From Megalonaias nervosa (taxonomy: Eukaryota; Mollusca; Bivalvia; Unionida; Unionidae), in the NCBI GenBank assembly GCA_016617855.1, contig JAECUM010001874.1, positions 62,001-126,000 of the forward strand: a DNA stretch of 64,000 bases, read 5' to 3'. Below the pieces are notes generated by a model. The model was not told the DNA's origin. It saw only the letters and a program-made list of their open reading frames with translations, and made no database searches. A program made the translations under genes and the position numbers. Positions 1-11,552 of this stretch are shown piece after piece. How positions within the stretch are numbered: position 1 is the stretch's first letter; every line of letters begins with the position of its first letter.

Positions 1-1
1 C

Positions 2-478
2 ATCACTGCTGAACCCATGACCAATTTATTAAGTAAGAAAACGACGTTTCATTGGTCTGAAAAATGTCAAGCGGCATTTGATAAGTTACAGGCTAATGGT
101 TAATAGTGTACCAGTTCTTTGAACTCCAAATTTCAGTTGATCATTTACAATGTCTGTTGATGCAAGTGATGTTGAGGTTGGTGCAGTATTGAGTCAAAAT
201 GGCGTGGATCATCCAGTGTGCTATTTTACTGAATAACTGAATGGCACCAGAGAAATTATTCCACTATCGAGAAGGAATGTTTTGGATTTGATACTGATTT
301 AGTGCTCCTTCTTCGATTTATTTGTTCAGTGATCACAACTCCTTCTTTCACTGGCAAGATAATAAACAAAAGTCAGAGATTATTAAGGTGTAGTTTGATG
401 TTTCATGAATACAATATTGACATCATGAACATCAATGGAGAAGATAATATAATTGCAGATGCACTTTCACGTATATAG
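2..478 (+). pseudogene. Ty3/gypsy RT-RNase H fragment
   Basis: Remnant of a Ty3/gypsy retrotransposon polyprotein, cut by the window edge. Reading across frames shows the end of the reverse transcriptase (TNLLSKK, FHWSEKCQAAFDKL) followed by RNase H hallmarks: SVDASDVEVGAVLSQ, VCYF, NYSTIEKECF, RLLRCSLM and the typical terminal IADALSRI before a stop at 476-478. Several stops and frameshifts (near 110, 233 and 290-340) interrupt it, so it is dead. The integrase expected downstream is absent and the sequence runs directly to a purine-rich tract and putative LTR, which suggests an internal deletion. The family call is secure; the clade is not. Confidence 0.85.
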
Positions 479-603
479 AAGTATTATATTGTTTCCTGTA
501 TATAATGTACAATTCATAGGACATCATCTTCTGTAATTTTAGTCACATGTATTTATAACTAATGGCTAAAAGCAAGCTTTAGTGTATAAATCTTTCTTTT
601 TAT

Positions 604-1406
604 GAGAGGAGGTGTTATGTTTATTAAATTTGTATTGTTTGTTATTTTTTCTCCATGTATACGTTATGTACAATTGTATTTTGGACTTGACCTTGTCCAA
701 AAACAAATTCTTAACAACAAGACTTAATGACGACTTTGGGTGAATTTCCATTGGCTGGATGGGTATAGACGGTTTGAGAAGAATCCAGAAACTTCCCATT
801 GTTTGGGCAAGGTCACGTGAATAGGCAATTTCGAGACAAATTCAGTAGTAAGGTCTTTCACGTGGGGTATGTTGTAAAATATAGTCGTAACAGAAGGTGC
901 ATATAAGAAGAGAACAGAGGAATCAGTTTGGTTCCTGTTTTGGAAGCATTCTCATTTTTTGTGTTCCTTTTATAAGTTTGGAGTCGTATCTTATGTTCTA
1001 CTTAGATATTATTCGAGAGGAAAAAGATTTGTTTGGATTGGAAATAGAAAGTGCTCATTATTTGGAGAGTAATATTATTTTGGAACTATTCTGAAATATT
1101 CAAAGGAGTTCTGGAGGACGCCATTTTCAAAACGTCACGATTCATGGCGGACCAGTATATTTCCGGTTTTGAAATTTAGACGGAACTTGCATTCTTTTGG
1201 ACTTTAATAGAATTTTATCAGGATTATTTTGGATTTACTAAATAATACTGTAAGTTGATCTAAACTTTTCGTTCATAATATAGACAATTAACTTATTTGT
1301 TAAATTTTGCAAGTTTTTTGAGTCTTTCTGTTACTTAGTTTATGACCAAAAAGTCACTACAATATATGTATTGCATTTAAGTCATATTAGAAATAACTTT
1401 ATAACA
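604..1406 (+). repeat. Polypurine tract and putative 3' LTR of the gypsy element
   Basis: A purine tract (GAGAGGAGG, 604-612) is followed immediately by TGTTATG at 613, the usual arrangement at the start of a 3' LTR. The downstream end is uncertain. ATAACA at 1401-1406 would give TG...CA-type ends and an LTR of about 0.8 kb. The 5' LTR lies outside the window, so the boundary cannot be checked by comparison. Confidence 0.4.
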
Positions 1407-2837
1407 GTTGAAATGATTCTTCAATTAGTAACATTAGATGATGCACGTCAGTTAGAATTAAAATAAAACATTTAACATTAGAAAATTTTATTATATTAGA
1501 AACTAATTTTTGAAACTAGGAAATGATTGTGAACACATTCATATGAAATATATGTGAGATTTCCTTTAGAATTTAAATATTTTTGGTATTGGATGTTGAT
1601 TAAATCAGCCTCAGCTAATGACATTGTACTCCCGTTCTCCCTCTCACAATTTCTGCATTATTCTATTTTTAAGGCCAGTTTGGAAACCCTTTTTTTGTCG
1701 TTTAATAAATTTAAGTTTTGCAGAGAGAAGGTTTAAAAGTTGGTAGAATTTGTGTCGAATCCAATTGTTTATTATCAGTGATAAAGTACCGGTACTTAAG
1801 TTAATAAAATGATTTTCTACTATGTGAAATTTTCACTAAAACTGTAACGAAAGTTCCAAATATGAGGAAATAAAAATGTTGGTTATATCAGAAAACCGTT
1901 TCCAGTACAAGGGTTTTATTTCTAAAATTACCAAGAAGATTAAGTAATATTATGCTAATTCCCTACCTCCAACGCCTCGTCATATTTGTTTTCTTGATTT
2001 GGTCCGAATTTTCTGCTGAAACAAAACTAAATAACATTTGGGGATATTACTGTGCATGAAATACCTATATATCTTGCTCAGCGACCTGTAGTTTGTTGGA
2101 AATGGGAATAGAGTCAATATGTCACCCATATTTCTTGTAGGAATTTCCATAATAATTAGCCAAAACAGAACAAAGCATAGGACATGTATGAAACAATACA
2201 ATGTCTGATATTCTGAAAAGGACAATGCGTGCGTTTGGCCCTAAAAGCCCAGATTTTAAGCCCCAAACACAGGTTTCTGGTGGGCAAAATATTGTCGTCT
2301 ACTAATATTTTGCAGAAATGAGCTCTGAATTTATTTCAAAGCTTAAAAAAATGAAACTGCTAACACAGTTTCGACTTAATGAGTTGAAAACGACACTTTG
2401 TACGAGTTTGTAATGTTGCATTTTTTCTTCTTAACTTTAAAGTAATATGTGCTCCATAACACAAGCATTTTCCTCTGTAATGTTTGCTCCGAATAATCGT
2501 CTAACAAAATGCTGTAGTTTTGAAGATAAATAACGCTTAATACGACAAATATATTTTCTAAGTATATTTCAAGATGCAGTTTTTTATATTGACAGTGATA
2601 TATGACCGAGTGAATATTTTAGTGAACTCTCACCGTCTTCAGAGATCGAAAACCATGGAAGATACTGCTTGTTCTTTCATGCCCTTATTAGTCTGCTAGA
2701 TTCAAGTTTATTGTTTTGCCTTTGTCCACTCATTTCAAATATGGTTTATAGTATATTGATTTTTTATACAGCTACTACAGCTACAGACTGCAGTCTAGCC
2801 TTTAGTTTTATCTTATTCTTATAATAATAGATCTACT
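1407..2837. other. AT-rich intergenic DNA, nothing recognised
   Basis: Only short chance ORFs (under about 80 codons) and no motif, repeat or RNA gene that could be supported. Confidence 0.5.
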
Positions 2838-2845
2838 AATTACCC

Positions 2846-3105
2846 AGGGGCCCCGAGTGGCCGAGTGGTCTAAAGCGCTCTCCGTTACGGATCACTGCCA
2901 TCTCACCTCTGTCAGGGTGGGTTCGTGTCTCGGATTCGGCGAACGTGGATATGTGAGAAAGCTTGCCATAGTAGCTTCTCGTGGATCGGTGGTTCTTTCC
3001 GGGTATTTCCCGGTTTCTTCCTCCACCATTAATACTGGCCGCCATGTATAGCCTATCGTGTGCTGGAAAATGGCGTTAAGCCCTACAACAACAACAACAA
3101 CAACA
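2846..3105 (+). mobile_element. tRNA-derived SINE with 8-bp TSD
   Basis: The head resembles a class II (Leu/Ser-type) tRNA with an A box TGGCCGAGTGGT (about 2859-2870) and a B-box-like GGGTTCGTGTCTC (about 2920). A tRNA-unrelated body follows, with TTCTTTCCGGGTATTTCCCG, and the 3' end is an (ACA)n simple tail. The element is flanked by an exact AATTACCC duplication (2838-2845 and 3106-3113), so it inserted as a unit by target-primed reverse transcription. Short ORFs on both strands here are shadows of the SINE. Confidence 0.85.
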
Positions 3106-3113
3106 AATTACCC

Positions 3114-4298
3114 CGTGAGCAGTAGCATATCTATAAATAAACGAAGCAAGCTATTCATGGATTAGGACAAAGAACTCAATGGAGGACATTTTCTCGTCAA
3201 CGTGTATCTTGTCATTTAAACTGAAAAACACGGTTGTTTTGTTAATGTCGTTGCTTCTATTATTATAACAATTACACGCTTTAGGAATACCTGCTGCATC
3301 AGAGAACTATAATTTATCTTTAGTCGAGATTGAAACAAATGGGGTTTTCCAGTGCACCAGTAGTGTTATCTGGGAAACTATTTATCATTTAGGAATCATC
3401 GATGATATTGTAGTTACTGATGCAGAAGAAAAACAAGCGAAACGGATGAACGATGAACTTGTATTTCACATGAATGGAAATGAAGCACATGGTACAAATC
3501 AAAATTACATTTGAACAAGCGAGTGCATTCAGGGGCAATAATCCCAAAAGTATGTCCAGCTCTAAATTTACCAAAATCTTGTAATACGTAAGTCTTGTTT
3601 AAAGACATCTGATAGGTTGAAATTAATACAGACTTAAATTTGCCCAATTACATTTATAGGTTGTAAATTTAAATTTTAAATTTAGCCCAAGACTCGTGAA
3701 ATCCAGAAAATAATCTTATTGTTCGTGATACTACGCGTGAAAGGGGAAATCACTAAGACTTAACACATAACATTCAAATTCACAAATACCTTTTTAATAG
3801 TCCATTTAACTATTTGACAGCATATAAATAAATTCCGTCAGGTTAATTATCGGTAGGTCCGTGTAAGGTATATCAATATAAAATAACTTTGTAAGGTGAT
3901 TGGATCATACTACACAAAAATAAAAGAATCAAGTATAAAGCCCTTTAGATGTACTGATAGTTCATACTTACAAGGTGTACTGTAGTATAAGCAACATGTA
4001 CGCAGGTGAAGTATGTACGCAATACATAAATGTGCGAAATGGCACAGCAAGGCGCAAATACAATACTTGAAGTGTAGGCTTTGCAAAGGCATTATACATA
4101 TATCAGGAAAATATGTATACGTATATCTTACAACTTTGACCTACCTTTTCATACTGGATTCTTAATTTCTTGGTTGAGTAGTCTGTTTTAATTTGTCGAA
4201 AACAAAACGTTCAGCAAGGGGACAAATGCTTGAAATCCTGTCAAACTTTTTTTTTCTTCTTAGGACTAGATGCATATTTATTAAATCAAGACGCCTTT

Positions 4299-4363
<65 letters not shown>

Positions 4364-5677
4364 TAACGAGTGAAGAACAATTGGTCATAAAATTACCGAT
4401 CTAACGCGTGGTCCTCAACACATATCACACATACATGTATATCACACACACACATGTATATCACACACGCACGCACGCACGCACGCACACACACAGAGAT
4501 TGGTGGCATATAGTCCGACAACCCCCCCCCTCCAATCTGTGTTGATATTGATAGTTTGTGGGTTAAATGCCACCTGTTTATTAAAATGTGCAATTTTCAT
4601 GCATGCAAATCTTTCCGGAACACTCTGCACACTGTTTAGACACGTAGCGGTATTTGGTAATAGCCTTATATAGTGCGAAATTCAAAATGGTTGCAGGAGA
4701 AATGGTTGTGCTATTCCAAACGTTTGAAACATAGGATTTGTTCCGGAAACATTATGTACATATCGCCAAAAGAATGCTTCAGCAGACGGTAGCTCAACAG
4801 CCGCGAGAAATACAGGTAAGTGTATAAAATGTACACCGATGTATACAGACTAGACTGTCTGACTTTGCAGGTTTAATGAAAAGACTATATCAGCCCTTAA
4901 AATAACAGTCAATATCAGTACAGATGCTGGTTTGATTTATATGCGTAGGTGGCGTAATGATTCGAGAAACTCGCAAAGTTGATTGTGTTTTAGCATCTTT
5001 TCTAACTTTTTAATTACCTAGATGTCATTAAAATTAAAGTATGCAGTGATAAATACCTTACCCAACACATGTATGCAAAAATATAGACCAACAAATAGAT
5101 CTCTGCTTTTTTGACATTTCTGGTAACGGAAATGTCAGGGTAAAAAAGGCGGAGAGCTACTTGCTGGTCTAATGACCTATAGTGTATGTCATCATGGTCA
5201 TGTAGCGCAATTACTTACCTTAAATTGAATATTAATTGTTCGTCTAATATATAATACTAATATTGTTAAGTTTATTAAAGTTTGATTGTTGAATGCTCTG
5301 CACTTTAAATATCATCAAAAATTTTCCAGACGACAATTATCGATCACTATTGACGTTTGCAGTGGTGGCCAGGTATTAAAATGGGTCAAGAAAAGAAGAC
5401 GTAGGATCAAATCGACAAGCAGTGACAATTTTTTTTCTAAACACTCCCATCTTTCATTGTGATATCACAGCGCGTGTATAATAATCTTCCAAAGTACACG
5501 GATGACTGTATGCACAGGGGCTCGCATCTTCGCTAGCCAAGGTTCCGATATGTCAAGCTAAATAGGTTAAAATATGGAAACCCTGGTTAGAGAAGAGGAG
5601 GGGCTCGTATCGTTGCTTACCATGTACCTATGAGTCATACATGTACTATTAAAATAGTAGGTTTTATCGTACATGCA
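3114..5677. other. Intergenic DNA with simple repeats
   Basis: No gene recognised. It contains a (CTA)n-(TTA)n microsatellite (4301-4363) and CA/CACG-rich simple sequence (about 4430-4495). The remainder is AT-rich single-copy-looking DNA. Confidence 0.5.
4301..4363. repeat. (CTA)n(TTA)n microsatellite
   Basis: Uninterrupted trinucleotide repeats, first CTA then TTA, visible directly in the sequence. Confidence 0.9.
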
Positions 5678-5689
5678 TGACTGATAGGT

Positions 5690-6014
5690 GTGTGTGCTGA
5701 TGGGGGGGGGGGCTTTTTAACGTAGCTTTAGCAATTTTTCAGTTATATCGCTACAATGTCTGCAGTTTGGTAGTTTATAGTGATGTCTAGCACTAGGGCA
5801 TCATGCCGCAGACATGTAGCATGATGTCCCACCCAGTCACATTATCCTGACACCAGGCCGACCAGTCCTAACACTAACCTCTTAATGCTGAGCGCCAAGC
5901 AAGGCAGCTGCAACTCCATTTTTACAAGTCTTTGGTATGATTCGGCCGGGGTTTGAACCCGCGACTTCCCCATCCGAGGCCGACGCTCTAACCACTTATG
6001 CCAGCGGAGCGGTC
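5690..6014 (-). mobile_element. tRNA-derived SINE with 12-bp TSD
   Basis: Read on the minus strand, the head (about 6013-5940) is tRNA-like, with A box TGGCATAAGTGG and B box GGGTTCAAACCCC. A body that includes a GCATGATG-type stem-loop region follows. An exact 12-bp duplication, TGACTGATAGGT, flanks it at 5678-5689 and 6015-6026, defining a complete insertion. The poly-G run at 5701-5712 (poly-C on the element strand) lies near the 3' end. This family is distinct from the SINE at 2.85 kb. Confidence 0.85.
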
Positions 6015-6104
6015 TGACTGATAGGTAAATTGTGAAAACGATACAAGCCCCTGTGGATGTACAAGGATCGAAATAAAGCAAATAATCGCCATTTAAAGGT
6101 AGGT

Positions 6105-6250
6105 GTAATCAGAGGCGCACGCAGAAGTTGTTTTGGGTAGTGGTCATAAGTTTTACCGATGTAGGCCAAAACATGTTTAGAGGTGAAATGGGGAGGGGGG
6201 GGGGGGCGCCACCCACCCACACATTTCACTTATATGGGGGGGGGGGGACA
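6105..6250 (-). repeat. Dispersed poly-C repeat (copy 1)
   Basis: Read on the minus strand, this stretch has a G/C homopolymer followed by a segment with AAACATGTTTTGGC and ACATCGGTAAAAC. The same arrangement recurs in the other orientation at about 42,430-42,520, so it is an interspersed family. The edge GGCGCACGCAG suggests a short non-autonomous DNA transposon, but the termini were not resolved. Confidence 0.5.
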
Positions 6251-6736
6251 TGTGTGTAATCAAATTCTAAAAACTAGACTAATTACTCAATCAGTACTGA
6301 ATACTTACATGGCCTGTGTTTGTAAATATGAATGCAGAAGTTAAACAGACAATAATTAATCTATCCGGGTAGTTAGCTATCCATAAAATAATCAATAGCT
6401 TATATCATAAGTCCAATGGTCATGATGCACTTGTGACTAGAGTGCAACTTTGATTGGGGAGAAAACAACTTTACAATAGAAGAAATAGTTTCAAACACAA
6501 ATACAGTAGTCTTTCCTTTGTAGTGTTCTTACCATTGTATTCTCATCTTCCATTTATACATCTGGAATGTTACATGTTCTGCACTGCTCTACATGAACGT
6601 CTGCAGAAATGGAAAGGAAACATAATAGTAATATAATAAGATATTTTTGAACGTACATTAAAGGATGGGATGACTTTATTCCGAAGAATTCAAGTTCATG
6701 GGTTTTTTTGGGGGGTGGGGTGGGGTATCTTCTAAC

Positions 6737-9591
6737 CATAGTTGTTAAAAACGTTTTTTAACGTTTTTTATTTTTTCCTAAAAAACTCGTTTTTTTCGTT
6801 TTTTATTTTTCGGAACGTTTTTTAACCTTTTTTATTTTCTCCAAAAAACTTCGTTTTTTTTTTATTCATTTATTGATTTATTTATACTAATTTGACCAAA
6901 TCCTGTCCTGAATTTTTTTATTTTCTCACGCTTGATAATGTTGCTGCTCGTTCAGTCACTAATTCTTGGAAGAAAATCAAAATTTTGCATTTTCCCACGG
7001 TCGGTCGGTCGGTCGGTCGGTTGGTCCAGCGAAAATGTTGCTCGTCGCAAGTTATGCAAGTTATAGCGGTGTCAGTGTCACAACTCGCAAGTGTCCCTTT
7101 GAAGTTTGGCAACAAATATCATTATACTGGCGCAGATTATGCATAGCAGTAACGTGAACTCGTAGTAGAGAGATGGCCAACTTCAGCGCCAAGTTTGAAG
7201 CGCAAAATATGTTTGCCGCAGTCCCAAGTGACGGCTAGGGTCAATCTGCGCGGGGGTAAAAAACGACCACATGCGGTGACAGTCTATCGCAGTGATGTCC
7301 AACCAGTAATTTACCGTCTGTTTATAGGCCTAGTTGCCTACGGAAACATCTTCTATAAACTTTTCGGTCAATATTCCGCATAATAATCGTAGTGTTTCTT
7401 GGAAAATCGATTTTCCTGCTGCGACAGCTCGGGCTGAAGGCCGAGCTGCCTGGGCTACATAACGATACTGGCTCGTGCTGAAACCTTACATACACAACTA
7501 GGGGGTAAGTAACGATTAAGATTGTCTATAGTAAATTACGAATTTAAAATAAATATTTCTTGTGTATAGCCGTTAAAATGCCGAAAGAAAAAAGTGAAGA
7601 ATGGAAACATGTTTTAGTACTAGATGAAAAAGATAACGTCACTTTGAGCAAAGTTAGTTGCATTTACTGTAATAAAGAATTTCACGGTGGTGTTGTACGT
7701 ATAAGAGGTCACCTACTTGGAGATCCAAAGTTTGGCATCAGCAAATGTTCCAAAGTTCCATGTGAAGTGCAGCAGGCCTTACAGAAGCAGCAGTCTGTGA
7801 GACTAGAAGCGGAAGCGAAAAAACGAAAACTCGACGCACTGGATAAAGCCACAAAAGCCGCTAGTAGCGAGGAAAGTGAGAAGCAGATGTCGTTACCCTC
7901 TATGTTCGCGAGTGCTACGAAAAAGGATGCAGACAAAGCTGTCGCTCGTTTGTTTTATGCCAGCGGCATACCTTTCGCCATTGCCGACAGTACTTATTTT
8001 AAGGATGCAATAACTGCCGTGGCAAAATGTGGTCCTCACTATAAAGCACCAAACAGAATAAAAATTTCAACTGAAATGCTAACTGGGGAAGTGCATCAAG
8101 TGGAACAATTTATGGCCTCTTTTAAGGAAGAAGCCGTCAAGCACGGAGTTACGCTTATGTCTGATGGTTGGACAAATGTGAAGAACAAGCCCATTGTTAA
8201 CTTTCTTGCAGCTACTGGTGACGGCTGTATTTCTCTCAATGCTTTGGATACTTCCGGTGAAATCAAAGAGGATCGTTTATTGCTGGCGAGATATAAAAGT
8301 ACATTGCATCGTATGGCATGGAAAGTGTTGTACAAGTTATTACGGACAGTGCATCAAATTGTGTTGCAGCTCGTAAGATGTTACAGCAGCAATATCCTAA
8401 TATTGTTTTCTCGCCATGCACGACTCACTGTCTGGATCTTTTACTTGAAGACATAGGGAAGCTGCCATGTATAGATAGTGTAATTACTGATTCTAAAGAT
8501 ATTGTCAAATTCATCACGACTCACCAGTATTCCCAAGCATGTTTTCGCAATCATTCTGAGCTAGAACTTCTAAAGCCCAGCGAAACAAGATTTGCTACTC
8601 ACTTTATTATGCTGCAACGTTTGAGTACAGTTAAGGATGCTCTGCAGGAAACTGTGATAAGTCGTGAGTACAAAAAGTGGTTAAATGATGCAGTTTATAA
8701 AAAGAAAGGCGAGGCAGTCACAAGCACGATTTTGAATGGAACGTTTTGGAGGTCGGTGGAAACAATAACTAAAGTATGTGAGCCGATTGTTGAGCTACTG
8801 CGATTGGCTGACGGAAAAATATCTTGTACAGAAAAAGTATATTGGAAAATGTTTCAAATCGATCAGTCTGTGGAAGCTGCTGATTTACCACCAGCACGAA
8901 AAAAACAAATTCGTCAGTTCGTTATGGACAGATGGAAAATGTTACATACAGATCTACCCGCAGCCGGCTTTGTGCTCGATCGCGAGTATTCTCATTTTTC
9001 CCAACATCAAAACGAAGAAGTCATCGCAGGCTTTCACGCGATGATAGAAAGAATATACCGTGACGGCGTTCAGTCGCAGGTGAAAGTCGTGTAACAGCAC
9101 GCCGTGTATCGTGCAGGACAAGGAATATTTGCTCGACCGATGGCAGTTGCAGCTGCTAAAGAAATGCCAGCATACAGGTGGTGGATGTCATTTGGAGCTC
9201 ACGTTCCGGAGCTGCAACAAGTTGCGGTTAGGGTCTTAGCACAGGTGACGTCCGCCTCCGCCTGCGAGAGAAACTGGTCAACATTTGAGTTTATTCATAC
9301 GAGAAAGCGAAACCGTATGCAGTGCAAGAGAGTGCGAGATGTAGTGTTTGTGCATGCAAATCTTCGCCTAAAGGCAAAGATGGACAATATCAATTATATG
9401 GAGGAAACCATAGAGTGGTCAAATCAGTCAGATGGTGATAACGACGTTGAGTGAAATTGATTTTTGTGTTGCATAAAAAGTACTTGAACGTTTTTTAAAC
9501 GTTTTTTTTTTTTTCGTTTTTTATTTTTTGAGGGAAAAACGCGTTTTTTTTTACGTTTTTTATTTTAATTTTAACGTTTTTAACATCTATG
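6737..9591 (+). mobile_element. hAT DNA transposon, complete, 8-bp TSD CTTCTAAC
   Basis: The element is bounded by an exact 8-bp duplication CTTCTAAC (6729-6736 and 9592-9599), the length typical of hAT insertions. Its ends are inverted: CATAGTTGTTAAAAACG at the left, and the complement of the right end starts CATAGATGTTAAAAACG. Sub-terminal regions on both sides are rich in repeated ACGTTTTTTATTTTTT motifs, the kind of sub-terminal repeats hAT transposases bind. Between the ends lie a non-coding 5' part (with a TCGG tetranucleotide run at about 7001-7020) and a broken transposase gene. It lies next to the left end of the old Maverick. Confidence 0.9.
7578..9454 (+). pseudogene. hAT transposase, frameshifted and with an in-frame stop
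   Basis: Cut-and-paste transposase of the hAT superfamily. The first segment (from the ATG at 7578) holds a BED-type zinc finger (CIYCNKEFHGG...H) and the start of the RNase H-like fold (LMSDGWTNVKNKPIVNF). The second segment (frame open from about 8318) carries VITDSASNCVAARKM, the CTTHCLDLLLEDI block and ETRFATHF. The last segment has the C-terminal hAT dimerisation domain (SACERNWSTFEFIHTRKRNR). Two lesions are visible: a frameshift at about 8290-8320 and a single in-frame TAA at 9092-9094. The element could move only with transposase supplied in trans. Family call is strong. Confidence 0.9.
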
Positions 9592-9610
9592 CTTCTAACA
9601 ACTATTCTTA

Positions 9611-9665
9611 AGTAGGATGTACAAATGCCGGTCCGAACACAAAACATGATATCATGTGATAAACC
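9611..9665 (+). repeat. Left terminal remnant of the old Maverick
   Basis: AGTAGG... leads into ATGCCGGTCCGAACACAAAAC and GATATCATG. The reverse complement of 35,469-35,567 shows the same words, so this is read as a decayed terminal inverted repeat. The left copy looks like a fusion of the two tandem words present at the right end. Confidence 0.55.
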
Positions 9666-9895
9666 GGTTTGTTTTGCCATGATGTTTCACCTATGTTTTG
9701 TGCAGTATTTGGAAAAACAAAAGCCCGTGGTTCGAGAAGCTCATTGTGTAATACTTCCAACACATAACAATTATAACTTTGTTCTGGAATTTTTTATATA
9801 TTTTTTACGGCATAGCCTCGTGGGGAGACAAATAATATAACCTCTTGTCTGGGATTTCCTTGTCTTGGTCCAAACCCCAACATAGATTCGATTAC

Positions 9896-10965
9896 ATGTT
9901 TTCATCTCCTGGAACATCTTTAAGGCCATATAATAAAGTTGTGATACCATCATCGAGAACATAGAGTTTGTCATCGTAACAGGATAAACCCTCTTTGTTA
10001 AATGAGTATGTGGACAGATTACGATAATTTGACCTGATCGTGTTCATTTGAGAAAACTTTTTAACTCCTTTTAACGCATCTAGGTAATGATTATGCGTCA
10101 GAAATTTCTTGAGGACAATTTTCTTTATTCCATTTAGCGCGTTTTTACATCACCACCCTCCTGCTAATCTGAATACATTTTTCTCCGCAATCCAACAAAT
10201 TCCGTTATAGGCACCGATTTAGTCTCATCTTTAAATTTTCCAATAACCTTCTTGTTGAAATCATCGTGAAATTTACTGTTTTAGGATAATCCAAAAAATC
10301 AAATCAATGTTTGTCCGAATACAGGTCCTCGTACACGTCCTCGGTTTTAATCTCATAGCATACTCTGTCCGTGTCGGCAAACAACTTGGCGTTTTTGCCA
10401 AGACGTGATTTGAAATACCCATGATGAAAATCGTACGTGAGCAGCTTGGAAAAATCAAATACCGTAAAACCACAAAATTTAGGAATGCTCAACACCAGCT
10501 CGGTTTTTTTCCTGTTTTTGGTCAATTTTCTTAGCGTGAACGACATGTATTTTTCCTTGCTGTCTAGGATGCACTTAATTTTTGGCGAAAATTTCCGAAA
10601 ATCTTTCACGATCAAGTAGGAATCGTATCCGCGCTAATTATGCATCACCATGGGAATGAAATACGTTTATTTTTTTTAATTTATATTACACGCATTATTA
10701 ACAGCTCCTCGATATCTGCTGGTGTAATGACAATGATCCAGTACATAATCGTTTCTCAGCATTTTTCTGCAGATCGAGCAATCTACTGCGCTGCCAAATA
10801 GATTTTGTCCTATACGGTAAAAATCATCTGAGCCGGTAAGACTGATTATATCTTATCCGCCTCAGCCAATAAATCCAGCACGAATCTCCTGTCAAAGCCC
10901 TCAAAAACCTGAAATCACTGTTTGAACTCCATTGCTTATAATACTAGTTTTCTTTAAATGCTTGT
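9896..10965 (-). pseudogene. Maverick PolB remnant (N-terminal zinc motif joined to C-terminus)
   Basis: Protein-primed family-B DNA polymerase of the canonical Maverick type, heavily decayed. About 10,960-10,690 reads as the N-terminal cysteine/histidine motif region (CSICRKMLRNDYVLDHCHY, RYRGAVNNAC). About 10,640-10,300 carries the end of the palm (FDFSKLLTYDFHHGY, then motif C as FADTDRVCYEIKTEDVYEDL, where the usual Ser is Arg). About 10,080-9,896 holds the conserved tail (NTIRSNYRNL, CYDDKLYVLDDGITT, YG). The exonuclease, terminal-protein region and most of the palm are missing, so there is a large internal deletion near 10,640-10,690 plus many frameshifts. Confidence 0.8.
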
Positions 10966-11000
10966 TTTTGCAATTAAATAGACTTAATAGGTATTTAAAA

Positions 11001-11250
11001 AATGAGCCCAACAAAGTTTGATCCTTATCACCTCCCGGATGTGGAATTAGTTTCCGAGACTGTCAACGAGTAAGTGTTAAAATATTTTTTGATGAGATTG
11101 TAGCGCTAGCGAATAAAAATTTAAATTACGTACCAGATCTGATTTTTTCCGACGAGCCTGTGTCTGATAGTGTACCCGTGTACGCTGCTCATCAGCCAAA
11201 TACCAATCCGTATCAGGTAAAAACATTTCAAAGCTTACGATAAATTCATT
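11001..11250 (+). pseudogene. Possible small Maverick ORF remnant
   Basis: On the plus strand between the PolB and integrase remnants, a broken frame starts MSPTKFDPYHLPDVELVSETVNE and resumes after a stop with EIVALANKNLNYVPDLIF. I do not recognise the family. Its position between PolB and integrase and its coherent amino-acid composition make a decayed small viral gene plausible. Confidence 0.3.
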
Positions 11251-11290
11251 TCGGCTGCGCTTAGTGTGCAAGCGCCTCTGACGCTAACAC

Positions 11291-11361
11291 CTAAGACGCA
11301 AGCGTCTTTAATGCCGCCGTCGGGATCAACGAATTAAATTTGTCGGGATATCCAAACCATT
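11291..11361 (-). pseudogene. C-terminal tail of the old Maverick integrase, severed by the provirus
   Basis: The minus strand here encodes the end of a chromodomain-like segment (FGYPDKFNS) and stops at TAG 11,291-11,293. Its upstream part lies 15.9 kb away, beginning at 27,305. Removing the provirus and one CCATT copy leaves the frame continuous across the junction. The conserved W...GY pattern of Maverick integrase C-termini spans the insertion point, which shows exactly where the younger element landed. Confidence 0.8.
11357..11361. repeat. Left target-site duplication CCATT
   Basis: CCATT directly precedes the provirus end AGCAGC and recurs at 27,305-27,309 right after GCTGCT. Taken as 6 bp it is ACCATT versus TCCATT (one mismatch). 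Polintons usually make 6-bp duplications. Confidence 0.8.
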
Positions 11362-11545
11362 AGCAGCAGGGAGGGTGGACCCTACAACTTTTTAGAGACC
11401 TTATTTTTTGAAATTAAAGGGTTCCTACGAAGGCTGAAAAAAAAGTTTTTGTCTTAATAATGAAAACTTCTTTAATTGACCAGATTTTTTCTGATTTTTT
11501 CACAATCTGGTCACTACGCGTATGTCGTCCACCCTCCCTGCTGCT
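11362..11545 (+). repeat. Left terminal inverted repeat, 184 bp
   Basis: Matches the reverse complement of 27,121-27,304 at 182 of 184 positions by eye (both differences are T/A, in the A/T-rich middle). The repeat is itself bounded by inverted copies of AGCAGCAGGGAGGGTGGAC (11,362-11,380 and the complement ending at 11,545). It also contains a smaller stem, GACCAGATT/AATCTGGTC. Starting with AG and ending with CT fits Polinton termini. Confidence 0.95.
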
Positions 11546-11552
11546 ATGGTTT

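Noticed and set aside
2836..3051. ORFs on both strands over 2.84-3.05 kb
   Set aside because: They coincide with a tRNA-derived SINE bounded by target duplications.
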